From assembly GCA_964504625.1 (NCBI GenBank), contig CAZDEK010000040.1, positions 1 through 8,101 on the forward strand: 8,101 nt of DNA, in the 5' to 3' direction. The stretch comes from CAZDEK01 sp964504625. Its GTDB lineage: Bacteria > Patescibacteriota > Saccharimonadia > CAILAD01 > GCA-016700035. Every line of letters starts with the position of its first letter. Positions within the stretch are counted from its first letter, which is position 1. Position numbers and translations under genes: made by a program. This document shows, piece after piece, positions 1 through 6,710 of this stretch. The notes under the pieces are model-generated. The model had not been told where the DNA came from. It was given only the letters and a program-made list of their open reading frames with translations, and did no database searches.

Positions 1-42
1 AGACGCTTTCCAGGTTAGTCCGTAATCTGAAAGTAAAGGAAT

Positions 43-71
43 AGAGAGAGCGTAAAGCTCCCTCTGTTTTT
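43..71 (+). terminator. Terminator-like hairpin upstream of the glycosyltransferase gene
   Basis: A 9-bp stem with one A-C mismatch pairs 43-51 (AGAGAGAGC) with 57-65 (GCTCCCTCT) around a GTAAA loop. It is followed by G and then five Ts at 67-71. This is the shape of an intrinsic terminator, probably closing a gene to the left of the window. It lies only 20 nt before the first possible start of the next gene, so it could instead act in that gene's leader. No convincing promoter is visible in 1-90. Confidence 0.55.
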
Positions 72-90
72 GTGGGAATGACATAAGGGT

Positions 91-1779
91 TTGGGGGTTT
101 GTATCAAACGTGCATTTACATGGGTGACAGGAGTAGCATCATCGGCAATCATTTTGTCGTTGCTACTATTTATTATCGTCACGTTCTATATCCTGACATC
201 GGTCATTAGTGTCGATACTTTCTTTTATGTCTTCCTCATTATGTCGTTCTTGACCGACGGGCTGGTCATCATCTTGCATGTGATTCGATCGCCGAAGGGG
301 GTGGTCGGTCGACGCTTGCGTTTTAATCCGCACAAGCTAACAGTGCTTATTATTAGTTATAACGGCGCGGATGTAATTGCTGAGACTATACGTCAGGCGA
401 AGAAGCATGTACCGACTTCTCAGATTATTGTCGTTTCGGATGCGTCAACGGACACCACTGCTGAAGTGGCTCGGTCTTTGGGAGTGCGAGTGTTTGTAAA
501 TCCGCGCAATGTGAATAAAGCGCTGAGTATTAACGCGGCAGTCAGGCGGATAACTACTCCCTATACTCTGATATTGGATGATGACACACTGATCGGCGAT
601 ACGTTTATTCCGACGAGTTTGCTTGATGAGGGCTACACGGCCGTTGCCTTCAATGTTATGCCGATCGCGACTGATACCTTCGTGAATGCGTTTCAGCGAT
701 TTGAATATCGCAAGAGCATGGTGTTGAGCAAAAATTTGAGATCAAGCGTAGGGGCAATTGGGAATGTGTCGGGAGCGATAGGGCTCTTCCACACGTCAGA
801 TCTCGTCTGGCAATCAACGCGGCATAGTGGTCAATTCGGTGGGGAAGACGAGCAGCGCACGATTCTTGCACACCTAGAGGGGAAAGGGAAAGGTGTGACA
901 TTCACGAGTTCAACGGTGAAAACTCACGCACCAGATACGCTCAAAGCGCTCGCCAAACAGCGCTCGTTTAGCTGGAATTTATCAGTGCCTGAACTACTCA
1001 TTCTCAATACAAAGCTACTGCTTGATCCGCGCCATCACTTTCTCCTTAAAGCTGAGAAAGCCTATGGTATTTACCTCTACCTCACAGATCCACTACGCTT
1101 GCTTTTCTTCTGGGTTCTCCTCACCCGACCTATCCATATCGTGACTACCTATGGCTTCTATCTCTTCTTGACACTGCTCGTTTGGTTCAAGACGGGGCGC
1201 AAGGATAAGTTATACGTTGTGCTGCTCTTCCCGTTGTATTCGATTCTTCTCACAGTATTCCGGTTTGTCTCGAACTTCTATTGGTTCAAAGTAAAGTTTC
1301 TGTACTTCCGCAAGCGCTTCCATCGTCATGTGCCGAATCGTCGCTTGGCTTGGGAGTTTATGGTCATCGCAATCTTAAATGTAGTGCTTTGGGCAACGGC
1401 CGCACAGCATTTAGGGAGTGACTTAAATCTCTTGAGTAAGTTGCATAATAACCGCCTTGATTCATTCGATACCTCGTCGCTTGATTATGATGAGCAGCCA
1501 AAGATTGGCACCAATGTGGCTTCAGCGGCTGAGCAGCCACAGCCTATGATCGTAATTTCGGTGACGCAAACTGATAAACCGACCTCGCTGGCTCGCAAGA
1601 TAGTCGCTAAATATATGGCGATGAATCCGAATGTAATCCTGAGCGCCGAAGAACAAGAAAAGATCGAGCAGGCTATGATTCCAAAACTGCAGACCACGAC
1701 AGTGGTTATGAATGAATATGCAAAAAGTTATCCCGCTAAGATGGTTGAAGACGCCATAGGTAGGCAGATGCGCCTATGA
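91..1779 (+). CDS. Membrane glycosyltransferase, family 2, processive-synthase type
   Basis: This is a polytopic GT2 enzyme of the cellulose/hyaluronan/PgaC-like type, which by family polymerises or transfers sugars from nucleotide-sugars at the cytoplasmic face and may export the product. Two N-terminal membrane segments (about 15-39 and 44-65) precede a GT-A domain (about 82-295). Visible motifs are SDASTD (D117, D121), the metal-binding DDD at 163-165, and GED at 251-253 as the likely catalytic base. The product-binding QxxRW motif is altered: QRSFSW at 290-295 has an extra residue and lacks the Arg. Hydrophobic segments follow at about 333-345, 350-366, 374-396 and 422-436, then a polar tail of about 125 residues that I do not recognise. 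The start is uncertain. TTG 91 is the first in-frame start after a stop at 79-81 but has only AAGGG one base upstream; GTG 124 is an alternative. The stop overlaps the next gene's ATG (ATGA), implying translational coupling. Sugar and acceptor cannot be read from sequence. Confidence 0.85.
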   Translation: MGVCIKRAFTWVTGVASSAIILSLLLFIIVTFYILTSVISVDTFFYVFLIMSFLTDGLVIILHVIRSPKGVVGRRLRFNPHKLTVLIISYNGADVIAETIRQAKKHVPTSQIIVVSDASTDTTAEVARSLGVRVFVNPRNVNKALSINAAVRRITTPYTLILDDDTLIGDTFIPTSLLDEGYTAVAFNVMPIATDTFVNAFQRFEYRKSMVLSKNLRSSVGAIGNVSGAIGLFHTSDLVWQSTRHSGQFGGEDEQRTILAHLEGKGKGVTFTSSTVKTHAPDTLKALAKQRSFSWNLSVPELLILNTKLLLDPRHHFLLKAEKAYGIYLYLTDPLRLLFFWVLLTRPIHIVTTYGFYLFLTLLVWFKTGRKDKLYVVLLFPLYSILLTVFRFVSNFYWFKVKFLYFRKRFHRHVPNRRLAWEFMVIAILNVVLWATAAQHLGSDLNLLSKLHNNRLDSFDTSSLDYDEQPKIGTNVASAAEQPQPMIVISVTQTDKPTSLARKIVAKYMAMNPNVILSAEEQEKIEQAMIPKLQTTTVVMNEYAKSYPAKMVEDAIGRQMRL

Positions 1780-2827
1780 TGAAACAGGCTTGGCATCGAC
1801 CCGGACGATGGGGAATACGCATTGGCATGATGCTGACACTGGTGTTCGGTATTGCCTTAACCTTTCTCTGGCATAACGCGTTTGCAAAGATCCCGGTAAA
1901 AGAATTTTTACCCGGTGATAAAGTAAATGCCGTATGGGAATGGAGTAATCCGCAGGGCTTGAATCAAGCTGCATTGAATGATCGCTCGTCATATTTGCGG
2001 CAGCATCAGATTAATCGAGTATTTCTTGATATTAGTCCAGCATCAGATCCGAATTTGAATGATGCGAAGCGAGCCGAACTGAGCTCGAGCTATGAGCGCT
2101 ACATCAAAGCTATGCGAGCTCGCGGCATTTCTGTAAGCGCTAGCGGTGGAGATGTGAGCTGGAGCAAGCCGGATGCCCGCAAATATCCGATGGCTTTAAT
2201 GGAGTTTGTTTTTCGCTATAACAGAGAACACCCCGATCAGCCATTCTCAGGTATACAGTACGATATCGAGTCTTANNNNNNNNNNCCGGGTTCCCTCAGT
2301 CGACTGATCCTGAGAAAGAGGTAGTGCTCACCGAGCTCCTGGATACAGTTGATACACTGGCGAGCCGATTGCAGGCTGAGATGAAGACATCGCAGGAAGC
2401 TAGCAAAATGGATATCGGCTTTGCAGTCCCGTATTGGTTTGATAATCAGAATAAGAACATTCCTTCGGTTACTTGGCAGGATAAACGCGGCCCGACTATC
2501 TATCACCTCATGGATCGTTTGAACAGTCTACTTCACAGCAATATCGTGGTTATGGCATATCGAAATGCCGCGCGTGGCAATGATGGTTCGATTGCGCTGT
2601 CACGACTGGAGATGCAATACGGACAGTATAAGGCCTCAAATGTGAAAGTGATCATTGGGCAGGAAGTAACTGATGTCGAGCCGCAGAAAATTACCTTCTA
2701 TGGCAAGACGCTCACGGAGTTTTCTCAAGAGGCGAAGTGGATCGAAGAGGAGTATGGCAAGAACCCAGCATTTGGTGGTATCGCTATCAATGACGCGGCC
2801 GGCTACATAGAATTGCCCGAGCGCTAG
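1776..2827 (+). CDS. Secreted TIM-barrel glycosidase-like protein (gene broken by assembly gap)
   Basis: One gene of about 350 residues, interrupted by ten Ns at 2276-2285. The first part (166 codons to 2273) has a basic N-terminus, a hydrophobic segment at about 13-32 and a possible signal peptidase site after A-F-A (35-37), so the protein is probably exported or anchored. Alternating strands such as NAVWEW, NRVFLDIS, GISVSASGG and SGIQYDIE look like successive beta strands of a TIM barrel. D163 and E165 in YDIE resemble the last part of the GH18-type DxxDxDxE motif. After the gap the frame starting GFPQSTDPEK runs to the TAG at 2825-2827 and supplies further strands (DIGFAVPYW, IVVMAYRNAARG, VKVIIGQEV, FGGIAIND). 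The two halves are in different frames only because the N count is a placeholder. ATG 1776 overlaps the glycosyltransferase stop; ATG 1779 is an alternative. A role in cutting or modifying the synthase product is inferred from context. Substrate and activity are unknown, and it may only bind glycan. Confidence 0.7.
2276..2285. other. Assembly gap (10 N)
   Basis: A run of ten Ns, a typical fixed-size scaffold placeholder. It falls directly after the YDIES stretch of the TIM-barrel gene, so residues next to the putative active-site loop are missing. The base pair before the gap, TA, must be completed by C or T, since A or G would make a stop. Confidence 0.98.
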
Positions 2828-2844
2828 TGTTTCAGGGCTTATGT

Positions 2845-2883
2845 TTGACAAGTCTTTATTTTATTGTCGAACTGTGCTATACT
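2845..2883 (+). promoter_or_regulatory. Extended -10 promoter and inverted repeat ahead of ftsK
   Basis: TGC-TATACT at 2875-2883 is a good extended -10 element, predicting a transcript start near 2890. A perfect TTGACA lies at 2845-2850, but its 27-nt distance from the -10 is too long for a normal sigma-70 pair; TTTATT at 2855-2860 has the right 17-nt spacing but is a poor -35. GACAA (2847-2851) and TTGTC (2864-2868) form an inverted repeat separated by 12 nt, a possible operator lying in the -35 region. The promoter call rests mainly on the extended -10. Confidence 0.5.
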
Positions 2884-2890
2884 AGTGTCT

Positions 2891-2927
2891 AGCGAGAGGG
2901 TGAGAAATGCACGAGACTCTCGTTTTT
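2891..2927 (+). terminator. Hairpin with T5: terminator or attenuator in the ftsK leader
   Basis: AGCGAGAG (2891-2898) can pair with CTCTCGTT (2917-2924), giving 8 bp with one G-U. A second, mutually exclusive hairpin pairs ACGAG (2911-2915) with CTCGT (2919-2923) around a 3-nt loop. Either is followed by the T-run at 2923-2927. It may simply end the polysaccharide-type operon whose last gene stops at 2827. However, it lies just downstream of a promoter-like -10 and before ftsK, so it could instead attenuate ftsK transcription. The longer stem would also hide the Shine-Dalgarno of the short ORF at 2907. Confidence 0.5.
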
Positions 2928-2960
2928 CCTTCTGGAATAATGCAACCAACCGAGGCATAA
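2907..2960 (+). CDS. Possible 17-aa leader peptide upstream of ftsK
   Basis: ATG 2907 opens a short frame encoding MHETLVFPSGIMQPTEA and stopping at TAA 2958-2960. A strong Shine-Dalgarno-like GAGAGGG (2894-2900) lies 6 nt upstream, better placed than anything in front of ftsK itself. The frame is the same as ftsK, but TAA, TAG and TAG follow in a row (2958-2966), ending 3 nt before the ftsK ATG. Translation would cross the hairpin at 2891-2927, so it could influence read-through, and termination so close to ATG 2970 could feed reinitiation. The peptide matches no regulatory leader I know and has no run of a single amino acid. It could be a chance ORF. Confidence 0.3.
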   Translation: MHETLVFPSGIMQPTEA

Positions 2961-2969
2961 TAGTAGGAT

Positions 2970-5132
2970 ATGGCGACAAAGAAAAAACGCCCTAGTGCAC
3001 GTACCGCGCGAGCCAAATCGCGCAAGCGCACAGAGGACGTTGAAAAGAAAACCCTCATCTCGAAGGCTGCCAAGCAGGATATTGCCGCGATTTTTTTGAT
3101 CGGCTTTTCAGTATTGCTTGTGGTGGCCTTTTTCGGCTTAGCCGGTAATCTCGGCATGGCGGTGTTGAATGGCTTAAAGCAACTGATCGGCTATGCCGTG
3201 TACCCTTTGCCGCTAGCTCTCTTACTTCTGAGCTTCGTATTGTTTCAGCCGAAGAAGTATGAACTCAAAGCTAACAATTACATCGGATTAATAGCTTTCT
3301 TTATCTTACTCGCGGGGATACTCCAGTTTGCTATTGCGGGTCAGGGGACCGAACTGTCGAGTCTGCCAAACCAGGGTGGTTTTATTGGTTACGGCATCTG
3401 GATGATGATCAATCCATTGCTCACACAGGGTTTGGCGATTTTCCTCTTGGTGCTCCTTGAGCTAGTAGTGGTGATAATTGCGACTAACGTGCGCCTGGCC
3501 GAGCTGTGGCGCAAGCTGCTCGGTCGTGATAAGGGCGATGATCAGCAACCCGCGCTCGAGGTTAAGCAACCTGGATTTTCTGTGACGAACAAGCTGCCGT
3601 TTAAGGGTACGATTGGGGGAGATGAGGAATCGAAGAAACCAGAGCCCAAGGCTGCTATGACGGCTCAGCTGGATAAAGATTGGAAGTATCCGCCGCTAGA
3701 TCTCTTGAAGGGCATGTCAACGAAGGCGGACGCGGGTAACGAAAAAGAGAAGGCGACATTGATCCAAAACACCCTCAAGGACTTCGGCATTGAGGTATCG
3801 ATGGTGGGCGTGAATGTCGGCCCGACGGTCGCGCAATATACCCTGAAGCCATCGAGCGGGGTGAAGCTGAATAAAATTACTGGCCTTGATCGTAACCTCG
3901 CTTTGGCCCTTAAGGCGCCACATATTCGGATTGAAGCTCCGATTGCCGGTACGGATCTGGTGGGTATCGAGGTGCCGAATGAGAAGAGTGCGCAAGTGCG
4001 CCTGCGCGACATCTTAGAAAGTAAGGAAATGCGCTCGAAGCCAAGCCGCCTGGAGTTCGTGCTGGGTCGTGATGTGTCGGGTGAGATTTTGTCAGCTGAT
4101 CTTGCCAGCATGCCTCATCTTTTGGTCGCCGGCGCCACCAAGGCCGGTAAGTCGGTGATGATCAACACGATGCTGACTTCCTTCTTATATAGGAACTCAC
4201 CGGCGCAGTTGCGCCTTATCCTTGTTGACCCAAAGCGCGTTGAGCTCACGCCCTACAATGACATCCCGCACTTGCTGACACCCGTAATCACCGATCACGA
4301 GAAGGCGATTAGTGCTATGAAGTGGGCTGTGACCGAAATGGATCGTCGACTCAACTTGCTCGCTGACCATGGCAAGCGCGACATTGGTGAGTATAACCAG
4401 CAGAAGGGCGTGGATGGTATGCCATACATCGTGATTGTGCTTGATGAGTTTGCCGATCTCATGGTGGTAGCCGGTAAAGATGTTGAGACACTCATTGTCC
4501 GCATTGCCCAAATGGCGCGTGCCGTTGGCATTCATCTGGTGCTAGCCACGCAGCGTCCAAGTGTCGGCGTGGTGACTGGCCTCATTAAGGCGAACTTGCC
4601 GGCACGTATAGCACTGACGACTGCGAGCCAGATTGATAGTCGTACGATTATTGATCAGGCGGGTGCCGAGAAGCTCTTAGGTAAGGGTGATATGCTCTTT
4701 AGTTCGCCAGAATTTATGAAGCCCAAGCGGGCGCAAGGTGTACTTATTACCGGGGAAGAAGTCGCGGCTGTCACGAAATTCCTGCGCGATGAGCGTGAGC
4801 CACAGTATAACGAAGAGGTATTAGCACAGACTGTGAAGATTGGGGCGCGCGGTGTGGTGTCCGGTGACGGTGGTTCGGGTGATGATGATCTCTACGATGA
4901 AGTTGTAGCCTTTGTCGTGCAGACAGGTAAAGCATCAGCCAGTCTTTTACAGCGTCGCTTCAAGGTTGGCTATGCTCGGGCGGCGCGGCTCATGGATATT
5001 CTGGAAGAGAATGGTGTGATCGGTCCGGCTGATGGTGCGAAGCCACGAGCGGTTCTCATTAGCTCACTCGACGGTGGTTCATCGGCGGGTGGAGACTATC
5101 AAGCGGGGGCGGAAGTGAGCGATGATGAATGA
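2970..5132 (+). CDS. ftsK: DNA translocase FtsK/SpoIIIE family
   Basis: A septum-associated ATP-driven DNA pump that moves chromosome ends and helps dimer resolution during division. A very basic N-terminus (1-27) is followed by four membrane segments (about 37-59, 72-93, 103-123, 154-171) and a short charged linker (185-235). The alpha/beta motor follows, with Walker A GATKAGKS at 388-395, DPKR at 420-423, Walker B IVIVLDEFADL at 487-497 and ATQRPSV at 526-532. The C-terminal gamma winged-helix domain (about 637-698) keeps LLQRRFKVGYARAARLMD-type residues that read polar DNA sequences. At 720 aa it is close to SpoIIIE and far shorter than E. coli FtsK because the linker is short. The Walker A carries K-A where the family usually has G-S. 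The start ATG 2970 has only AGGA ending one base upstream, an unusually tight or absent ribosome site. rodZ overlaps its end by 11 nt, indicating an operon. Confidence 0.95.
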   Translation: MATKKKRPSARTARAKSRKRTEDVEKKTLISKAAKQDIAAIFLIGFSVLLVVAFFGLAGNLGMAVLNGLKQLIGYAVYPLPLALLLLSFVLFQPKKYELKANNYIGLIAFFILLAGILQFAIAGQGTELSSLPNQGGFIGYGIWMMINPLLTQGLAIFLLVLLELVVVIIATNVRLAELWRKLLGRDKGDDQQPALEVKQPGFSVTNKLPFKGTIGGDEESKKPEPKAAMTAQLDKDWKYPPLDLLKGMSTKADAGNEKEKATLIQNTLKDFGIEVSMVGVNVGPTVAQYTLKPSSGVKLNKITGLDRNLALALKAPHIRIEAPIAGTDLVGIEVPNEKSAQVRLRDILESKEMRSKPSRLEFVLGRDVSGEILSADLASMPHLLVAGATKAGKSVMINTMLTSFLYRNSPAQLRLILVDPKRVELTPYNDIPHLLTPVITDHEKAISAMKWAVTEMDRRLNLLADHGKRDIGEYNQQKGVDGMPYIVIVLDEFADLMVVAGKDVETLIVRIAQMARAVGIHLVLATQRPSVGVVTGLIKANLPARIALTTASQIDSRTIIDQAGAEKLLGKGDMLFSSPEFMKPKRAQGVLITGEEVAAVTKFLRDEREPQYNEEVLAQTVKIGARGVVSGDGGSGDDDLYDEVVAFVVQTGKASASLLQRRFKVGYARAARLMDILEENGVIGPADGAKPRAVLISSLDGGSSAGGDYQAGAEVSDDE

Positions 5133-6126
5133 AAGCTCTCGCGTCCGTAAACCCCAAACTCTCGGCTCGATTCTCAGGCGCCGCCGTGAGAGTTTAGATA
5201 TCTCAATATCGGAAGCTGAACAAGCAACACGCATTCGCTCGCATTATATTGAGGCGTTGGAGGGTGGTGAGTACGATCAGCTGAAGGATGATGTATATAC
5301 GAAAGGCTACGTGAAGAATTATGCTGATTATCTTGGTCTTGAAACCAAGCCAATAGTAAAGCTTTATGAGCAAGAACGGGCCGGACAACGCGAGATGAAG
5401 CGTCAGAGCCGGCGCGGTAATGATGTAAAGCTGGGTGTAAAGCCGATTAAGTCAGCTCGAGTCGTGATTACGCCAAAAAGCTTTGCACTCTTGTCGGTTA
5501 TTGCGATTGTGGCCTTGGTTGTTGGCTATATTATTTGGCAAGTGATAGTGCTCTCAGCACCACCGCGACTCACTATTAGCGCTGATGAGCCGCGCAGTGT
5601 ATCGACGAATTTTGGCTATGTTTCCGGTAGGGTCGATAATGGTGCCGACCTCTTCATTAATGATTCGCCGGTGCTAGTTGCTCCAGACGGCACCTTTCGT
5701 GAGCGGATTGCACTGATTGATGGTCGCAATGAAGTGAAACTGACGGCTAAAAATCGATTAGGCAAGAGTGTGACGCAGACCTATGTTATTACAGCTAAGC
5801 TAGCAACGCCGAGTCCATCATCTAGTGCAAGCCCGTCGTTTAGCCCTCCGACGAGTGTTGGAGTAAAAGTCGTCGCGAATGTGACTGGATCAGCAGCTTC
5901 ATTACTTGTTACAGCCGATGGTAAGGAAGTTTTTCGCGGCACGGTGCTCGCGGGGACAAGTCAGACCTTCTCCGCGACCGATCAGATTGTGGTTACGACG
6001 AGTAATGCTGGTGCGACTCAGCTGGTTGTGACAAATGATGTTGTGCAAAATAAAGACATGGGTATTTTGGGTGCAGCGAATCAGGCCCGGCGTGATATTA
6101 CGATTACTAAAGATACCAAGCTATAA
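5122..6126 (+). CDS. rodZ: RodZ-like membrane protein with N-terminal HTH
   Basis: The protein is built like RodZ, the bitopic envelope protein that links the MreB cytoskeleton to the cell-wall machinery in rod-shaped bacteria. A Cro/cI-type HTH of the RodZ kind spans about 14-75, including ATRIRSHYIEALEGGEY and YTKGYVKNYADYLGL. A basic juxtamembrane stretch (about 88-115) leads to one membrane helix at about 119-145. Outside the membrane there is an Ig-like beta domain (about 148-226; FGYVSGRVDNGADLFIND resembles glucodextranase-B/bacterial Ig folds), a Ser/Pro linker (229-245) and a second beta domain (about 248-330) in the place of the RodZ C-terminal domain (DUF4115). ATG 5122 is preceded by GGAAG (5111-5115) at 6-nt spacing; ATG 5125 is an alternative. 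The frame overlaps the ftsK end by 11 nt, so expression is probably coupled. No mreB is visible here, so a shape role is inferred from family only. Confidence 0.82.
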   Translation: MMNESSRVRKPQTLGSILRRRRESLDISISEAEQATRIRSHYIEALEGGEYDQLKDDVYTKGYVKNYADYLGLETKPIVKLYEQERAGQREMKRQSRRGNDVKLGVKPIKSARVVITPKSFALLSVIAIVALVVGYIIWQVIVLSAPPRLTISADEPRSVSTNFGYVSGRVDNGADLFINDSPVLVAPDGTFRERIALIDGRNEVKLTAKNRLGKSVTQTYVITAKLATPSPSSSASPSFSPPTSVGVKVVANVTGSAASLLVTADGKEVFRGTVLAGTSQTFSATDQIVVTTSNAGATQLVVTNDVVQNKDMGILGAANQARRDITITKDTKL

Positions 6127-6141
6127 GAAAGGGGAGTATGT

Positions 6142-6639
6142 ATGGCGAAAGATTCTTCATTTGATGTGGTGAGCGAGTTTGAGCTTGTTGATATGATTAA
6201 TGCTATTGATCAGGTTGAGCGGGAGTTGCGCACGCGCTACGATTTTCAGGGTACGGGTGCGGCGATTGAGTATGATCGCGATAAGCACATGCTGCATCTG
6301 AAGGCCAATTCGGAACTGAAGGTGCGTGCTATTGCTGATGTTGTCGAGTCGAAGTTTATTAAGCGGGGGCTGAATTTAAAGTTTCTTGACAAAAGTCAGG
6401 CGCCCGTCGAGAGTGGTCTGGAGTGGCGCTGGACATTACCTCTCGTGCAGGGACTTGATCAGACGAAAGCTAAGCACATCGCGCAAATCATCAGAGACAA
6501 GCACCCGAAAGCCAAGCCAAATATTCAAGGTGATGCAGTACGGGTGGTGAGTGCTAGTAGGGATGAATTGCAGGCGGTGATGCAGACTTTGCGAGCAGCT
6601 GAGCTTGATTTCCCTATTAGCTTCACGAATTATCGCTAG
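6142..6639 (+). CDS. yajQ: YajQ family nucleotide-binding protein
   Basis: A cytoplasmic 165-residue protein, close to the usual YajQ length of about 163. It shows the family signatures: SFDVVSE at 6-12, the RYDFQG strand at 32-37, FIKRGLN at 72-78, IQGDAVRV at 128-135, SRDELQAVM at 139-147 and a terminal FPISFTNYR. YajQ proteins have two ferredoxin-like RNP-type folds and bind nucleotides; a Xanthomonas homologue binds cyclic di-GMP and acts with a transcription factor. Whether this one binds cyclic di-GMP cannot be told from sequence, and no cyclase or phosphodiesterase is present in the window. ATG 6142 is fixed by a strong Shine-Dalgarno (GAAAGGGGAG, 6127-6136) 5 nt upstream; ATG 6138 is out of frame. 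It follows rodZ by 15 nt, with no separate promoter seen, so it is likely the third gene of the ftsK operon. Confidence 0.92.
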   Translation: MAKDSSFDVVSEFELVDMINAIDQVERELRTRYDFQGTGAAIEYDRDKHMLHLKANSELKVRAIADVVESKFIKRGLNLKFLDKSQAPVESGLEWRWTLPLVQGLDQTKAKHIAQIIRDKHPKAKPNIQGDAVRVVSASRDELQAVMQTLRAAELDFPISFTNYR

Positions 6640-6645
6640 CACGTG

Positions 6646-6675
6646 TTGACTTGCTCTGACAGAAAATGCTACTCT
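6646..6675 (+). promoter_or_regulatory. Promoter for the unknown gene downstream of yajQ
   Basis: TTGACT (6646-6651) and TACTCT (6670-6675) are separated by 18 nt, and TGC in front of the -10 makes it an extended element. A start near 6682 is predicted. This lies downstream of the in-frame ATG at 6666, which argues that translation of the next gene begins later, at GTG 6711. Confidence 0.6.
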
Positions 6676-6710
6676 GCTTGAGGCCTAGAACCAGTAGAAA
6701 GTGGGGCAAG

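Noticed and set aside
78..86. Mini-ORF ATG ACA TAA just before the glycosyltransferase start
   Set aside because: Two codons with only a weak GGGA nearby; expected by chance.
3665..4111. 148-aa open frame on the minus strand inside ftsK
   Set aside because: It lies fully within the conserved FtsK motor coding sequence, lacks recognisable motifs and is a typical antisense shadow.
4405..4412. GCAGAAGGG-like string in ftsK resembling an SRS/KOPS translocation signal
   Set aside because: An imperfect single match inside a coding region; such octamers occur by chance and need genome-wide strand skew to mean anything.
6666..6710. Longer start (ATG 6666) for the unknown gene
   Set aside because: It overlaps the -10 element and lies upstream of the predicted transcript start; the extra residues look non-conserved in character.
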